From the NCBI GenBank assembly GCA_024180945.1, contig JAKSGN010000036.1, positions 1,054,001 through 1,118,000 of the forward strand: 64,000 bases of DNA, given 5' to 3'. The translations under genes and the position numbers were made by a program. The stretch comes from Macrophomina tecta. Taxonomy: Eukaryota; Ascomycota; Dothideomycetes; Botryosphaeriales; Botryosphaeriaceae. How positions within the stretch are numbered: the stretch's first letter is position 1; the number at the start of each line of letters is the position of its first letter. Shown here piece by piece: positions 48,067 to 58,391 of this stretch. The notes beneath the pieces are model-generated. The model had not been told where the DNA came from and ran no database searches. It saw only the letters and a list, made by a program, of their open reading frames with translations.

Positions 48067-51000
48067 GCTACTTACAAACGTCTACTAAAGATTACTAACT
48101 ATAGTTCTTTCTTCTCTTTTCTATAAACTAGCTCTATAACTTTTATACCTCGCGATTTCGTAGAGAATAGAATCACTAACTCCTACGCTTTCTTTCTCTA
48201 CCAGAGATACTAGTATACTAATATAAGTAACCACTTCCCTAGCTTACTAGCCTTATTAGAGATACTCCGTTTCCCTATTACTTACTTAATTATTAATATA
48301 ATCCGCACCTAAAGACTGGATTATTTTACGGCGGATAATTTTATAAGCTTCTATAACTTTAATAATATTCTATAGCTTCTCGCCGAGTATTTCGACTTCT
48401 AGCTCGCCCTAGACGAGACTATAATAAATAAGTAGCTTACGACCGCCCTTTCTTTTAAACTTCTAGCCGCGCGCGACGCTATATATAGGACCTAGAAACG
48501 CTAAATCTCTTAAGTAATTACTGACCTTCCTACTAAGATTAGCGCTATTACCTAAAAGAAGGCGATCGTTAAGATAACTATCGATATTCTTAAGTAATCT
48601 CCTACCCTAATCGCCCCCTTTAATCTTTACGAAACGATTATATGGTCGATCGTACGCTTTATTAACTACTATTACCTAGGCTTTCTTAACTCAGAAAATA
48701 GGTACTACGACCTAAGATACTTTCTAGACTATATTTAGCGAATTCTTACCTCTAAAACCGACCTATAGGCGATTCTCGACTTCTATTATAATAACGAAAG
48801 GTTCGCCCGCTTCCTCGAATTAACTAATCCCACGGATAACGATTCGGAACTAGTAGCCATTTACGTTAGTTCTCTCGCCCTCGCTAAAACGATATTCTAG
48901 AACTACTTTTTTTAGTTACTACGCTTCTACGATCTTAAAGAATCGGTCTTAGCGATATTACTAGATAGAATTACCTTACAAAATACTAAATTAAACAAAT
49001 TTAACGAAGAGAAAGCTAAATCCCCCTAAGAACTTTTCTAAGACCCCCTTTATGGTACGTAGAGCAACATTCTACCCGAATAACTAACGGAATTACTAGT
49101 ATTTATACGCTTAACCTCCCCTAATCCCGATATAGCGCTACTAAAGGCGATAAATAAGAAGATCTCCCCTTCCTCCTACCCTACTAAGGAGAATATATAG
49201 TATTTTAGTAACGACTATTTATAAGAAGTAGTACGACGGGTAATAATATAAAAAAAAATAGCGAAATATAGAAAACTATATTTAATAAAACTATATAATA
49301 CTAATATAATTATTACGACTAACAATCTCCTACCCGAGAACATTATTCTAAGTAGTAATTTAGCCTACTAGATTATCCGTATAGTACTCTAAACTAAAAT
49401 TATTCTGTTATGACACCTATACGAGCTCTAGCCTAGAAATTTTACTACTATTAGCGGTTTCTTAGTTACGATAGAGCCTCTTAGAAAGCTAGCCCTTATC
49501 TAGTAATCCCCGAACGATATTAAAATAACCTTTAGTATATATAATAGCTACATTTATATCGGCTCCGCAGGCTTTTAGTTATTAATTAAATCGATAAATA
49601 AGAGCGCTATCTAAATAGCTAAGAAGGCTCGCCCCTAGTATAATTCTAGTTATAAGACTATAGGACTATATAGCTATAATAACTTCAATATACTATTCCT
49701 ATCTAAGCTAGTTCATAAGATTAATCTAGAGCAGTTTAATTCTTCTATTACTTATAAAACCACTTATTAGAAGATCTTCGCTAGATATAAGAAAGAAGAC
49801 TACCCCTTTAAACCCGATAAGAAGTCCCCGATATATCTAAATTAGTAAAGCTACTAGTAGAAAGTACGTAAAATAGTAGCCCGCCCTAGTCTAACTAGAA
49901 ATACGACGTCGCCGAAATACTCTACTAATATTATAAAACGCCTCTTCGTAATTAATATTCCTCCGCCCGATAAGGTTACTATAGAGAAGCTAAGCGACAT
50001 TATCAATATTAAGATACTAAAGAGGAGCAAGGTCTACCGCAATATGAATATCGCTATTATAGAAAAGCCGACGTATATACCGAATTAATAAGTATAGAAG
50101 GACTTTCTTTAGGCCGCGAGAGCTATTATCTATAACGCAGTTTTCTTAACTATAAACTATCTTATTACCTACGATAATAACGACTCTTCTAGTAGATCTC
50201 TTATTAAGAGCGCAAAGAAATATAGAATATATATTATAACTAAGAGGGCGTTTATAGAGAAGTTACGAAGGACTATAAAGACTATAACTATAAAGACGAC
50301 CACCCGCCTCGAGAAGAAGAACCCCTCGAACCTAAATAACGACGATAAAGCGATAGAGACCCCAACACCGCCCCCGCGAAGGAAGACTAGATCTAAGATT
50401 AATAATAAGTCGAAAGAGCTTCTAAGAATAAAAGAAATCCTAGCTTCCGTTAGATATTTAGAATTTATATACCGAGTTACCTTCTAATAAATCGCCTAAG
50501 TGACTAAAATTCTAGAGAGGGTTAAACAGACCACATTCGTGGCTATAAAAGTATAGATCGAGCGCTAAAAAGAGATACTAGCATCTCTTATAAAATACGT
50601 AAGCCGAGTCACAAATATACTTACTTAGAATTATCTAAAGTATAATATCGAAGCCCTCTATAGCGGACTTAAGTTATAGAAGGACATCCTACAGAATAGC
50701 TTCAATACTATAACTAAAGATTACGCTACGGGCACTCTTAACTTCGGTATAGTAATTTCTAAGGTTACGAGAAAGACCTTCCCGAAAGATAGAATATAAG
50801 AGGCGTTATAATACTTTACGGGTCGAAAGAATATTCCGCTAATCTAAGAGCTCTAAGCTCTAGAAGCTTAGTTTATATTCCTAGAGCATTATAAGCATGC
50901 TATACAACGCGATATTAACCAATGTACCGTAATTAGGCAACGCTTCCACACTAATAAGAAAAAACGCTAGCCGGAGCTAGAGATACCTAGAAACAAGAAA

Positions 51001-51300
51001 CGCTCGGCACTACTAGAATTTTATTTACCCTAGAAGACACTAAAGAAAGCCAAGCCGAATAAAATTATCTCGATCTTCAACGACGAACTTAAAGTAGAAT
51101 CGCTAGCCGCTAGCGACCGTTCCCTCTCCCTCTAAGGGGGAAAACCCGTCCTAAGCATAACGATTAAACTACCGATTTAGAAGAAGAAAATCCCCGCTCT
51201 ATTACGGAGTATTCTCTTCGCCTTTCCTTTTTTATTAGCACCTTCTATAGACTAGTACGGCGATACGAAGGTCCAGGGTATACATAAAAAAAAAAAAAAA
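48067..51300 (+). pseudogene. Unidentified long 3' ORF of the LTR retrotransposon
   Basis: After a stop-rich spacer (47.8-48.06 kb), one frame, the same phase as pol, stays coherent for about 1,070 codons without any frameshift. Roughly 55-60 stops interrupt it, all TAA or TAG except one TGA near 49,412, which is what RIP does to Gln and Trp codons. Readable stretches include FPITYLIINIIRT, YDLRYFLDYI, NERFARFLELTNPTDNDSEL, a basic Pro-rich segment near 50.34 kb (TPPPRRKTRSKINNKSKELL), a charged helical region at 50.4-50.7 kb, and IPRNKKRSALLEF near 50.98 kb. I recognise no domain: not RT, integrase, envelope-like glycoprotein (no signal peptide or membrane anchor seen), or RNase H. It may be an element-specific accessory protein or a captured host gene. 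Confidence 0.6.
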
Positions 51301-51489
51301 AAGTCCTTTTCTTTTTAGTTTTCGAGTCACAACGCTTTAGAAGAAGATAATAGATAGAAGAAGTAATATAAAGAGTTTATTTTTTCTTTTTTTTTCTTTT
51401 ATTTCTCTAGCTTCCTTTTCCTCTCCAATTAACTTTCCGCATCTAAGGACTATAATGGATTACGATCCATTAAAATCCACCCGCCCAGA

Positions 51490-51689
51490 TGTTAGGATGC
51501 GGTAGTTAGTAAGGAGGAGGTCCTTCCCCGGGGATAGTAGCGGCCTCGAGCCGCCTAGGGAAGAAAGGCAGTATAGCGTAGATAGATAGCCGCCGTTGGA
51601 AGGCGTTCTAATAATAATTAACTACTTTTATATATCTCATTCCCGAAGTCCTATAAGGCCTTAATCCATTTAGGAAGCGGATCCTGGCA
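51490..51689 (+). repeat. Right LTR (200 bp)
   Basis: Starts TGTTAGGATGCGG and ends GATCCTGGCA, so it has the canonical TG...CA termini. It is less mutated than the left copy. I saw no clear polypurine tract just before it. Confidence 0.9.
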
Positions 51690-52567
51690 AAACCCCTTCG
51701 AAAAACCTAGGATAAGGCTACGTTATAAGGGCTATAAACGCTAGTAAAATCCTACTTAAAAGAAGTAATTTAGTAATTCTCTAATAGGTCCTAGAATATC
51801 TAAAAATCTATAAAAATGAACGAGCTAATTATCTAGCTAAAGAGATAACTAAAACCACCCCTAATATAAGCGAAACTAGTCTAGTATTTTACGGAATACT
51901 TAATAAAATACCGCTTATATAGGAATAGTATTTAGAAGCTATAAAAAGCTAAGAGAAAAGCTCTAAAACTAGTTATCTATATTAATACCGTTAGAAAATA
52001 AGGAAAAAGATCTATACCCTTTCTAAAAAGAGAAATACGATTAACGCCTTATACTAGCTAAAGATAAGATACGAATACTTTAGATCCTATCTTTATAGAT
52101 TTAACTAGAGCGAAACGGATAGATATCTCTACTTAAATAACGCTAAATAAATTTCTAAGTACCTTTTTCTTAAATACCCCTACTACGATATAGATAATAG
52201 GAGCTTAGAGAAAAACTAAAAACTAAAAACCCTAGCTTAAACCTACTTCTAAATACCGAATTTAGCCTAGAACCTACCCTAGACTATATCAAATAAATAT
52301 GGATTTCTATACGTAAATAGATCCTAGGACTCTCTTTAGCGAAAGAATAAATACGTAGATACGCGCCGCTCTTTATTCTTTACTATTTTACTAGTTTACT
52401 ATCTTTCTATTCTACTATCTTTATTTTCTTTATTTTACTACGCCCCTTGGCCTACGCTACGCTATTTTACTAAAATACTTATATACCTAAATACTAACTT
52501 TATATAGATTACCCTAGGCCGTCTATAATAGTTACTAACTCTACACGGATGTTAAATAATAATAATA
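51690..52567 (+). mobile_element. LINE copy C, 3' portion with TAA tail
   Basis: Continues RNase H and the 3' untranslated region of copy C from the second AAACC copy. It ends in a TAA-repeat tail (about 52,553-52,567), which is cut by the pogo element and resumes at 54,424. Confidence 0.72.
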
Positions 52568-52612
52568 ACGTGGTTGATAACCGAGCTGCGCATACAACCG
52601 AGCTGCGCACCC
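52568..52612 (+). repeat. pogo element left terminal inverted repeat
   Basis: About 45 bases matching the reverse complement of 54,379-54,423 without mismatch. Contains two tandem copies of a 14-base motif. Confidence 0.92.
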
Positions 52613-52680
52613 TACCAATGCCGCGCGACTTTGCAGGCTAATATCTCAACACTACAACAAGCTATTGCAATGCAACAAGT

Positions 52681-54342
52681 TTATTTAGAATTTTTAAATT
52701 CATTAGTATCTAGCTTGCAGGTACGCAAATTGTGTCCTAGCATACCGCAGCGCCCGCAGCGCCTTTGTTGTGTCGCATCCCCACCCGTGCGCGCCCTCTT
52801 CGAAGACTCCCCACCCTCATCCCGCCCACCTACGTTGCTAGGAGCCATCAATTCAGCTGCCTCCTCTGCCGTCAACGACCCTCTAGTCTGGATATACTTC
52901 CTCTTGCCTGATTTCCGCTTGGTTAGAGTCTTATTGGCCTCCCGCAAGTCTGTGATTTCGGCGCGCAACAACACCAGTTCGTGTGCCATCGCTATAGTGC
53001 CTTTTGTTAGCTGAACCACAGCTTCTTTCAAGGAACTTGGCGAAGAACCTGCAGGAGGCGGAATCTTATTAAGGACAAAGGCTGATTGGAAGTCTACTTC
53101 GTGAAGAGTGCGCGGTGTTTTGGGCTCCCAAGGGGTGGTCTCTAGGGCAGGTGGCGTTGGCGTACGAAGCTTCACATCAAGCTTGGATAGCACCGCGTCT
53201 GGGTCTAGTGGGACTAGCCCAGCGCCTCTAAAGCTTGCAAGGATGTTCTCCTTCTTAAAAACCCGGTCGTGAGCTGCCCTGAAGGCTGGGAGGAACTCGG
53301 TCTTAGAGATATGGGTGACGTGCCTGCGCGCCAAGGCCGAGATCTCATCACCGTACGCGCGCTTCAACGGCGAATAGCAACCCACATCAAGTGGCTGCAA
53401 TAGGTGCGACGCGTGTGGGGGCATACAGAGAGCGATAATCCTGTTCTCCCTACAGAGATCCTGGAAATCCTGCGAGTTGTGGCTCTCGTGACCGTCGATT
53501 ATGAGCAGCCGGTGCGTGCCCACGGTACGCGACTTTGTATGCGCGTTAAAATGCTTTAACCACTCGACTCCGAGCTCGTTGGTCGTCCAGCCGTTCTCGG
53601 TGACTCCAATAGGCCAATCCTCGGGCACGAGGCCGTCCTGGTACCAGGTGGAGATGTGCTTCTTGCCTGCGAAGATGATGAAGGGGGGAATCACAGAGCC
53701 GTCGGCACAGATACACTCAATCGCGGTGGTCCACTCGCGATCGCCTGGCTGCACTAATTTCGCTTTGCCGCAGCGTTCTTCTGAGCCTGTAACCACGTAC
53801 CGCGTCGAGATTACACCCATCATAAAGCCAGTCTCGTCAAAGTTGTAGCTGTCTTCATCAAGGATGCCATACTTCGCCTTTATATTGCGCACCAGCTCGA
53901 ACCACCTGCCAATCACCTCTGGATCTTCGTTCAAGGCTCGCTGGCGATCATAGGAACGTGTCATCCGAACCCTGAGCGCAGGCGATCGCTTAATGAGGTT
54001 ATCCACCCAGCGCTTGCCTGTTGGCTTGCCACCCCGCTCTGCTAGCAACCTATCGGCCATTGCTCGCACAGCAAGCTTCGTAGGCGGAAACCCTCTTAAA
54101 TCCTGGTCCAATATACGCTCAACTATCACTAGCTCCTCTTCCTTGCTGAGCTTTCGCCCGTTGGCCTCGCAATCGCGTCGGGGGGTCGCTCCACCGCGTC
54201 GGCTGCGGAGCGTACTTGGGGGAACGGCGTAGAGGGCCGCAGCGCGTCGCTCGCTTAAAGACGCGTTTCGTTTACGAGATTGTATAGCTAGCTTAATTCT
54301 CGCTTCGTTAGAAGATGTCAGTGTGTGGTGTTGTGGATGCAT
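52681..54342 (-). CDS. pogo/Fot1-family transposase
   Basis: DDE transposase of 553 residues from the ATG at 54,342 (MHPQHHTL). The frame stays open further upstream, but those codons lie in the terminal repeat. N-terminal psq-type helix-turn-helix and CENP-B-like DNA-binding region (SLSERRAAALYAVPPSTLRS; GKPTGKRWVDNLIKRSPALR). Catalytic motifs: YNFDETGFMMG, LLIIDGHESHNS, and HASHLLQPLDVGCYSPLK, the DDD arrangement of the family. A coiled-coil-like stretch is followed near the C-terminus by a zinc knuckle, CGRCGMLGHNLRTC. Length is close to Fot1. No stop or frameshift. It is the only protein-coding gene surviving in 27 kb of mutated DNA and is potentially active. Confidence 0.94.
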   Translation of the reverse strand: MHPQHHTLTSSNEARIKLAIQSRKRNASLSERRAAALYAVPPSTLRSRRGGATPRRDCEANGRKLSKEEELVIVERILDQDLRGFPPTKLAVRAMADRLLAERGGKPTGKRWVDNLIKRSPALRVRMTRSYDRQRALNEDPEVIGRWFELVRNIKAKYGILDEDSYNFDETGFMMGVISTRYVVTGSEERCGKAKLVQPGDREWTTAIECICADGSVIPPFIIFAGKKHISTWYQDGLVPEDWPIGVTENGWTTNELGVEWLKHFNAHTKSRTVGTHRLLIIDGHESHNSQDFQDLCRENRIIALCMPPHASHLLQPLDVGCYSPLKRAYGDEISALARRHVTHISKTEFLPAFRAAHDRVFKKENILASFRGAGLVPLDPDAVLSKLDVKLRTPTPPALETTPWEPKTPRTLHEVDFQSAFVLNKIPPPAGSSPSSLKEAVVQLTKGTIAMAHELVLLRAEITDLREANKTLTKRKSGKRKYIQTRGSLTAEEAAELMAPSNVGGRDEGGESSKRARTGGDATQQRRCGRCGMLGHNLRTCKLDTNEFKNSK

Positions 54343-54378
54343 CGCGTTTGAAGGTAGGTAGGATGGATTTTGGTGGTG

Positions 54379-54421
54379 GGGTGCGCAGCTCGGTTGTATG
54401 CGCAGCTCGGTTATCAACCAC

Positions 54422-54423
<2 letters not shown>
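54379..54423 (-). repeat. pogo element right terminal inverted repeat
   Basis: Mirror of 52,568-52,612, followed by TA and then the resumed TAA tail. Confidence 0.92.

Positions 54424-54460
<37 letters not shown>
54424..54460. repeat. TAA microsatellite (LINE tail)
   Basis: Twelve or so TAA units, the distal part of the LINE copy C tail split off by the pogo insertion. Confidence 0.85.
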
Positions 54461-54905
54461 CTAGTACTAAATATATTTCTTATATTTTAAAGCTAGTAGA
54501 ACTAGGTAAAAAGTATTCTTAGATTCTAATATAAGCTATTAGATAGAGTATTTTAGGCCTAGATAGAGTGCTTAAAGGGTGTACTTTCTAATATTTTTAT
54601 CTAGATAAAGATATATATATAGATAGAAGAGTAGCTTCTATTTTTTTTTTTTTTTTAGAAAAGTAATTAGTATAGTTTTAAGTATTCCTAGTATTTTATA
54701 TAGCGCTAGATTTTATAATAGTCTTATTTAGCATTTAACTAAGGTTTAGTTTTTCTAATATAATTAGCTCCTAAAATTAGTGATCGAGGTAACGTTTACT
54801 ATATAAAGTTATCGTATAGCGTGGGGACTTAGTCCTCGTTTAGTTTTAGCTAGGCGTGTAAGCCTATAGAAGATAGAACAGGCTTAACTTATTCTTATAA
54901 AGACG
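54461..54905 (-). mobile_element. LINE fragment E
   Basis: About 445 bases matching copy A at 28,569-28,995 in the same orientation (starting CTAGTACTAA). RIP-degraded. It ends sharply, where ordinary sequence starts (CAACCGCGGATTAG). Confidence 0.65.
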
Positions 54906-55324
54906 ACCAACCGCGGATTAGAGCTGTGTCATAAAGGACCAGGGTCCAATTCTCGGTAAGATGCATGTAGTCAATTCAGCCGTTGCCATGGCAATATGAT
55001 GAAATGCAACAGATTGGACCGCGGTAGACAGTATATTGGCCATCGATGACCACGGACAGGTACCTGATGAAACATGCATGCAATGAGAACATAAAGAGGA
55101 GTCAATCTGTCATTGAACATCGGCCGAAACCTTGCAGTAAACTTGCAGACTCTGCTTCTAATGCATTAAGTTTTGTGATGAACTTGCGGATTCGATATAT
55201 TGGACATGTCAAAAACGAGAGACTGCGAGTATGTACAAAAGGAAAAGCGACTGTCGGGGTATATTCTACGCGGGGACATAAAGACATGTGCGGCATATAC
55301 GTACATCAGGCTATACACTTTACA
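54906..55324. other. Intergenic, 3' flank of CSC1-like gene
   Basis: About 420 bases of ordinary composition between the RIP island and the CSC1-like stop codon. No gene recognised; short frames only. Confidence 0.5.
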
Positions 55325-58137
55325 TCATCCGCTGCGGTTGCGGCGGAACCACCGCCGAAATCGTCCTCGAGGAACTTCCCCCCTGGAGACTTCAGCACTT
55401 TCTTGGCCATTGATCAAAGCTCTCGCGTTCTTGTCAGCGATCCAGACATCTTCTAGACTACGCACAATGTCAGCATCATGCAATTTGCAGAGTGGCGCGG
55501 GGCTTACGGCATGACGAGGTTCGGATTAACATATCGTTGACCTCTTTCGCGCTCTTCATCAATAGTGGGTTGATCAGGCTGAGGGGTAATAAGATCGGAG
55601 CGCTCAGCCCTTCGCAAGCTCTTCAAGGCGATGAATCGCATCAATGGTTTGTAGGAATAGGAGTAGACGTGCCAGAACCAGAGCGTTGCCATGACCAAGG
55701 GGACGAGAAGGGCGGCTCGCCAAAAGGCTCTCTTCAAGGCCAATTGACCGGCCATTGTGAGCTGGAAGAGGATCAAGCCCACGATGACGCGATCGCAGAT
55801 CATGGTCCAGCCTCGGCCGGTTGAGTGTTGACGATGGTCCATAGCGTAGAGCAGCTGATACTTGTGCACAAAGTGTCCAATGACGAAGTAGACCAGACCA
55901 GCCAGGAGGACCATCCAGGAGGAACGGAGGACACTGTAGACTGTGCAGATGATGAAGATTAGGATAGTCTGCGGGAGGTAGAAACCATAGCTGAACACCG
56001 GAGGTTGGACGAGTTCGGCGTAGTCTATATTAGTTAGCGATAATGCCGGAAAGTAGGAAACAGACATACCTCGAGGGGTCTTTGCTCCCATCATGGTTAT
56101 TGGGTACAAGATGACCGCTCCGAATTCCAACAAGCGGAACGGAAAGAGTCCCACGCCTTGAAGGATGACGAAATTGGTGTAGAAGTTGAGAAGACCTTGT
56201 AGGGAAAGGGCAAGAGCGTTGGTGATTTTGGTAGCATCCCTGAGTCGTTCTCCAATGCTTTCAAGTAATCCCCAAAATCCCGACGCCGTACCCAAGATGG
56301 TGAAAACAACGAAAAAGTTGAAGAAGACGAAGAAGAAATTTTTCGAGATACTGTATGGGTCAGCAAAAGGAACGTATAAGACAAGGGAAGGCTTACACGG
56401 AAAGTTCGACATCGCCCTGACCAATCATTCCTTGGTGGTTGGCAAGCCCTGGGAATTTGTTAGTGTCATCCATCGAGACAATTAGGAAGACGCACAGTCA
56501 TAGAGGTATGGAACAGCAATGTTCAGCAGGGACACGAGCAATGTAGGAAGCTGTGTCACAATGAGAGACTTGACGTTCTTGTGGTTATCAACAGCTTCCT
56601 TGAAGCCGGGAAACACCCGGTCTATCGATTCAATACTCAGGAAACCAGCAATGGGAACGAGGAGTAAGGTCCAGAGAACTGTCAACAGTCCGATCAAGAA
56701 AGTGATAGACCAAGCCCGTATCATTCTTTCACGGCGAGGCATGTACGTGTTCTGCCAAACGACGTCCGAAGGAGCGGGACTGCCGTTTGCCAGGAGCTGG
56801 AGAGGTGAGGGATCCAAGACGGCTTGAACTGCCATTTGCTAAAACTACAGTCAGCGACCGGGAATAGAAAAGACCTCGTAGCTACTCACACAGCTGGATA
56901 CACTGTCCATGGTGACAAATGCGAGCGGAGTGGGCTCGAATTCTTTTTGACGCAATGTTTTGATGTCCTCATCCAGCCGACGCAACTTTTCCTCGTAGAA
57001 ATTGATCGCATCGACATTGCGATACCATACCCTGAAGCGTCCGTACCACAGCTTTACAAGCGGGCGACTTCTATTGTAGGGTGGCGTAGACCTGCGAGAG
57101 TTCACTCGGCCATTTCCTAGTAGATGACTACGCTCGCTTTCGTCGGTATATGGGCCAGGCGGGGACGGTTGAGCGATGGGCAAAGACTCCAAATTACGCT
57201 CGACACGTCGGTGGCCAAGGTGGACGGTCCAGGCCTCTTCCAACTTCCGCAGGGTCCACATGCGCTTGTCCATCAACTCGTCAAGAGCTTTCCAGTTCCT
57301 GCACAGAGTGACGCTCTCAACGCGGCCAATTTCGAGCTCTTCGACGAATTCCTTGATCTTTGTTTCGGAACGTAATTCTGGTGGAATGCCGGAAAGACGG
57401 ATGGTGCGGTCGGTGACGGTAGTCTGACTGCCAAGGTACTCCTGACGAATCTCAATGACACGCCTGGTCTCGGACACGATCATGTATGCAGCAAGGCCGG
57501 TGAAGAGGTAGGCGAAGACGAGGTACATCCAGAGGTAATCCGTGTGGGAGAAATCCCAGTACGAGGAATCTGACATGTGCCAGGTCGAGTCGAGGCGGAT
57601 GGGAGCGTGACGGGAGCGCAGGCGGCGCAGTTCGTAGTCACCATGGTCGGCAATGGTATCATTCTTGAGCTTTCCCTTGCTGGTGTCGGGAAAGCGATTA
57701 TGGACAGGATTGATGACCACAACCGAGAAGAAGAGAGTTATGGACAAGAATTTGATGGCCATCTTGAAGAAGGCCAAGAACTGGAAGAAGTCAGCAGAGA
57801 CGCGGCAGGTGCTAGAGGCAGGTGCACGCACGACATATGCATCGAGGCCAGCAGACGCCAGGACCTGCTGGTCGGTGATGCGCCAGAGGGCAGGAATCCA
57901 GCCAAAAAGCGAGCGTGGAAGCTCGGGAAGGGCAGTGGCCTCGTCATTCTGCTTCTTTCGGGCGGCATACAGACTCTCCCAGCGGGGGCGCAGGATGCAA
58001 AAGGCTAGAAAGGCGCTGGCACCGAGGGCGAAGGAGAGGATGATTTGGATGGTGATGTCGCGTGGGCGACGGGTGCCGAACAGATCGTGCACGTCATCGT
58101 CGTGGGTGTCGTTCCAGGCGCGTAGGCCTCCGTTCAT
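55325..58137 (-). CDS. CSC1/OSCA-like calcium-permeable osmosensitive channel (DUF221 family)
   Basis: Polytopic membrane protein of the CSC1/OSCA/TMEM63 group, mechanosensitive or osmosensitive cation channels; yeast relatives include Csc1, Rsn1 and Phm7. Six exons: 58137-56890, 56838-56496, 56448-56397, 56350-56070, 56024-55508 and 55457-55325, giving 857 residues. The N-terminal TM region (ITIQIILSFALGASAFLAF; PRSLFGWIPALWRITDQQVL) precedes the cytosolic domain with the RNA-recognition-like ESVTLCRNWKALDELM. The seven-TM pore region starts near SDVVWQNTYMPRRERMIRAW and continues LYDWLANHQGMIGQGDVELS and DYAELVQPPVFSYGF. The last intron (GTAAGC...CGTAG) was chosen because it restores MPLEDVWIADKNARALINGQ after NPNLV. 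The C-terminus is Arg-rich. All junctions keep the frame. Confidence 0.93.
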
Positions 58138-58391
58138 GGTTGAGGAGGGTGGGCTGCATGCATATGCAGAAACGGACTTGTCGCGCGCGTGGGCTGGGTG
58201 GGCGTGCTGGGGTCTTGATGAATGTTGTCGCGGGCGCTGGCGCGGGCGCGTGGCAGCGCTGTCTCACCGCTTTTGCTGATCGGCTGCCCTGCCCAACCCA
58301 CCCCGCCCTCTTCTCCTACCGCTGCACGCCCTCTGCTCTGTTTTGAAACACGTCCCTGCCGCCCTCCTGCCGCTCCCGGCTGTTCCCAATA

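Larger units (their letters stand above)
39839..51689 (+). mobile_element. Ty3/gypsy chromodomain LTR retrotransposon, 11.85 kb, RIP-degraded
   Basis: Bounded by two 200-bp LTRs and a 5-bp duplication, nested inside LINE copy C. Order of domains through the interior in one reading frame: gag-like, protease, reverse transcriptase, RNase H, integrase, chromodomain. This is the Ty3/gypsy chromovirus order. It is unusually long: after the chromodomain a further 3.2 kb coding-like region precedes the right LTR. Stops are spread throughout, so the copy is dead. The two LTRs differ mainly by C/T and G/A changes, so their divergence reflects RIP and not age. Confidence 0.88.
52568..54423 (-). mobile_element. 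pogo/Fot1-type DNA transposon, intact
   Basis: 1,856 bp with perfect terminal inverted repeats of about 45 bp starting ACGTGGTTGATAACCGAGCT, flanked by TA at 52,566-52,567 and 54,424-54,425. Its composition is normal and the transposase is open, in contrast to the RIP-ravaged DNA on both sides. Each terminal repeat contains the 14-mer AACCGAGCTGCGCA twice in tandem. It inserted into the TAA tail of a LINE, a natural run of TA targets. Confidence 0.94.
27172..54905. repeat. RIP-mutated AT-rich transposon island
   Basis: About 27.7 kb in which TA is everywhere, CA and TG are scarce, while CG is retained. This is the footprint of C-to-T change at CpA on both strands, as made by repeat-induced point mutation. 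Outside the pogo element no frame longer than about 70 codons survives. Where protein can be read it is broken almost only by TAA and TAG, which derive from CAA, CAG and TGG. The block consists of LINE copies in both directions, a large LTR retrotransposon nested in one of them, and an intact pogo element. Both edges are sharp against normal gene DNA, apart from possible leakage into the SDR gene on the left. Confidence 0.9.
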
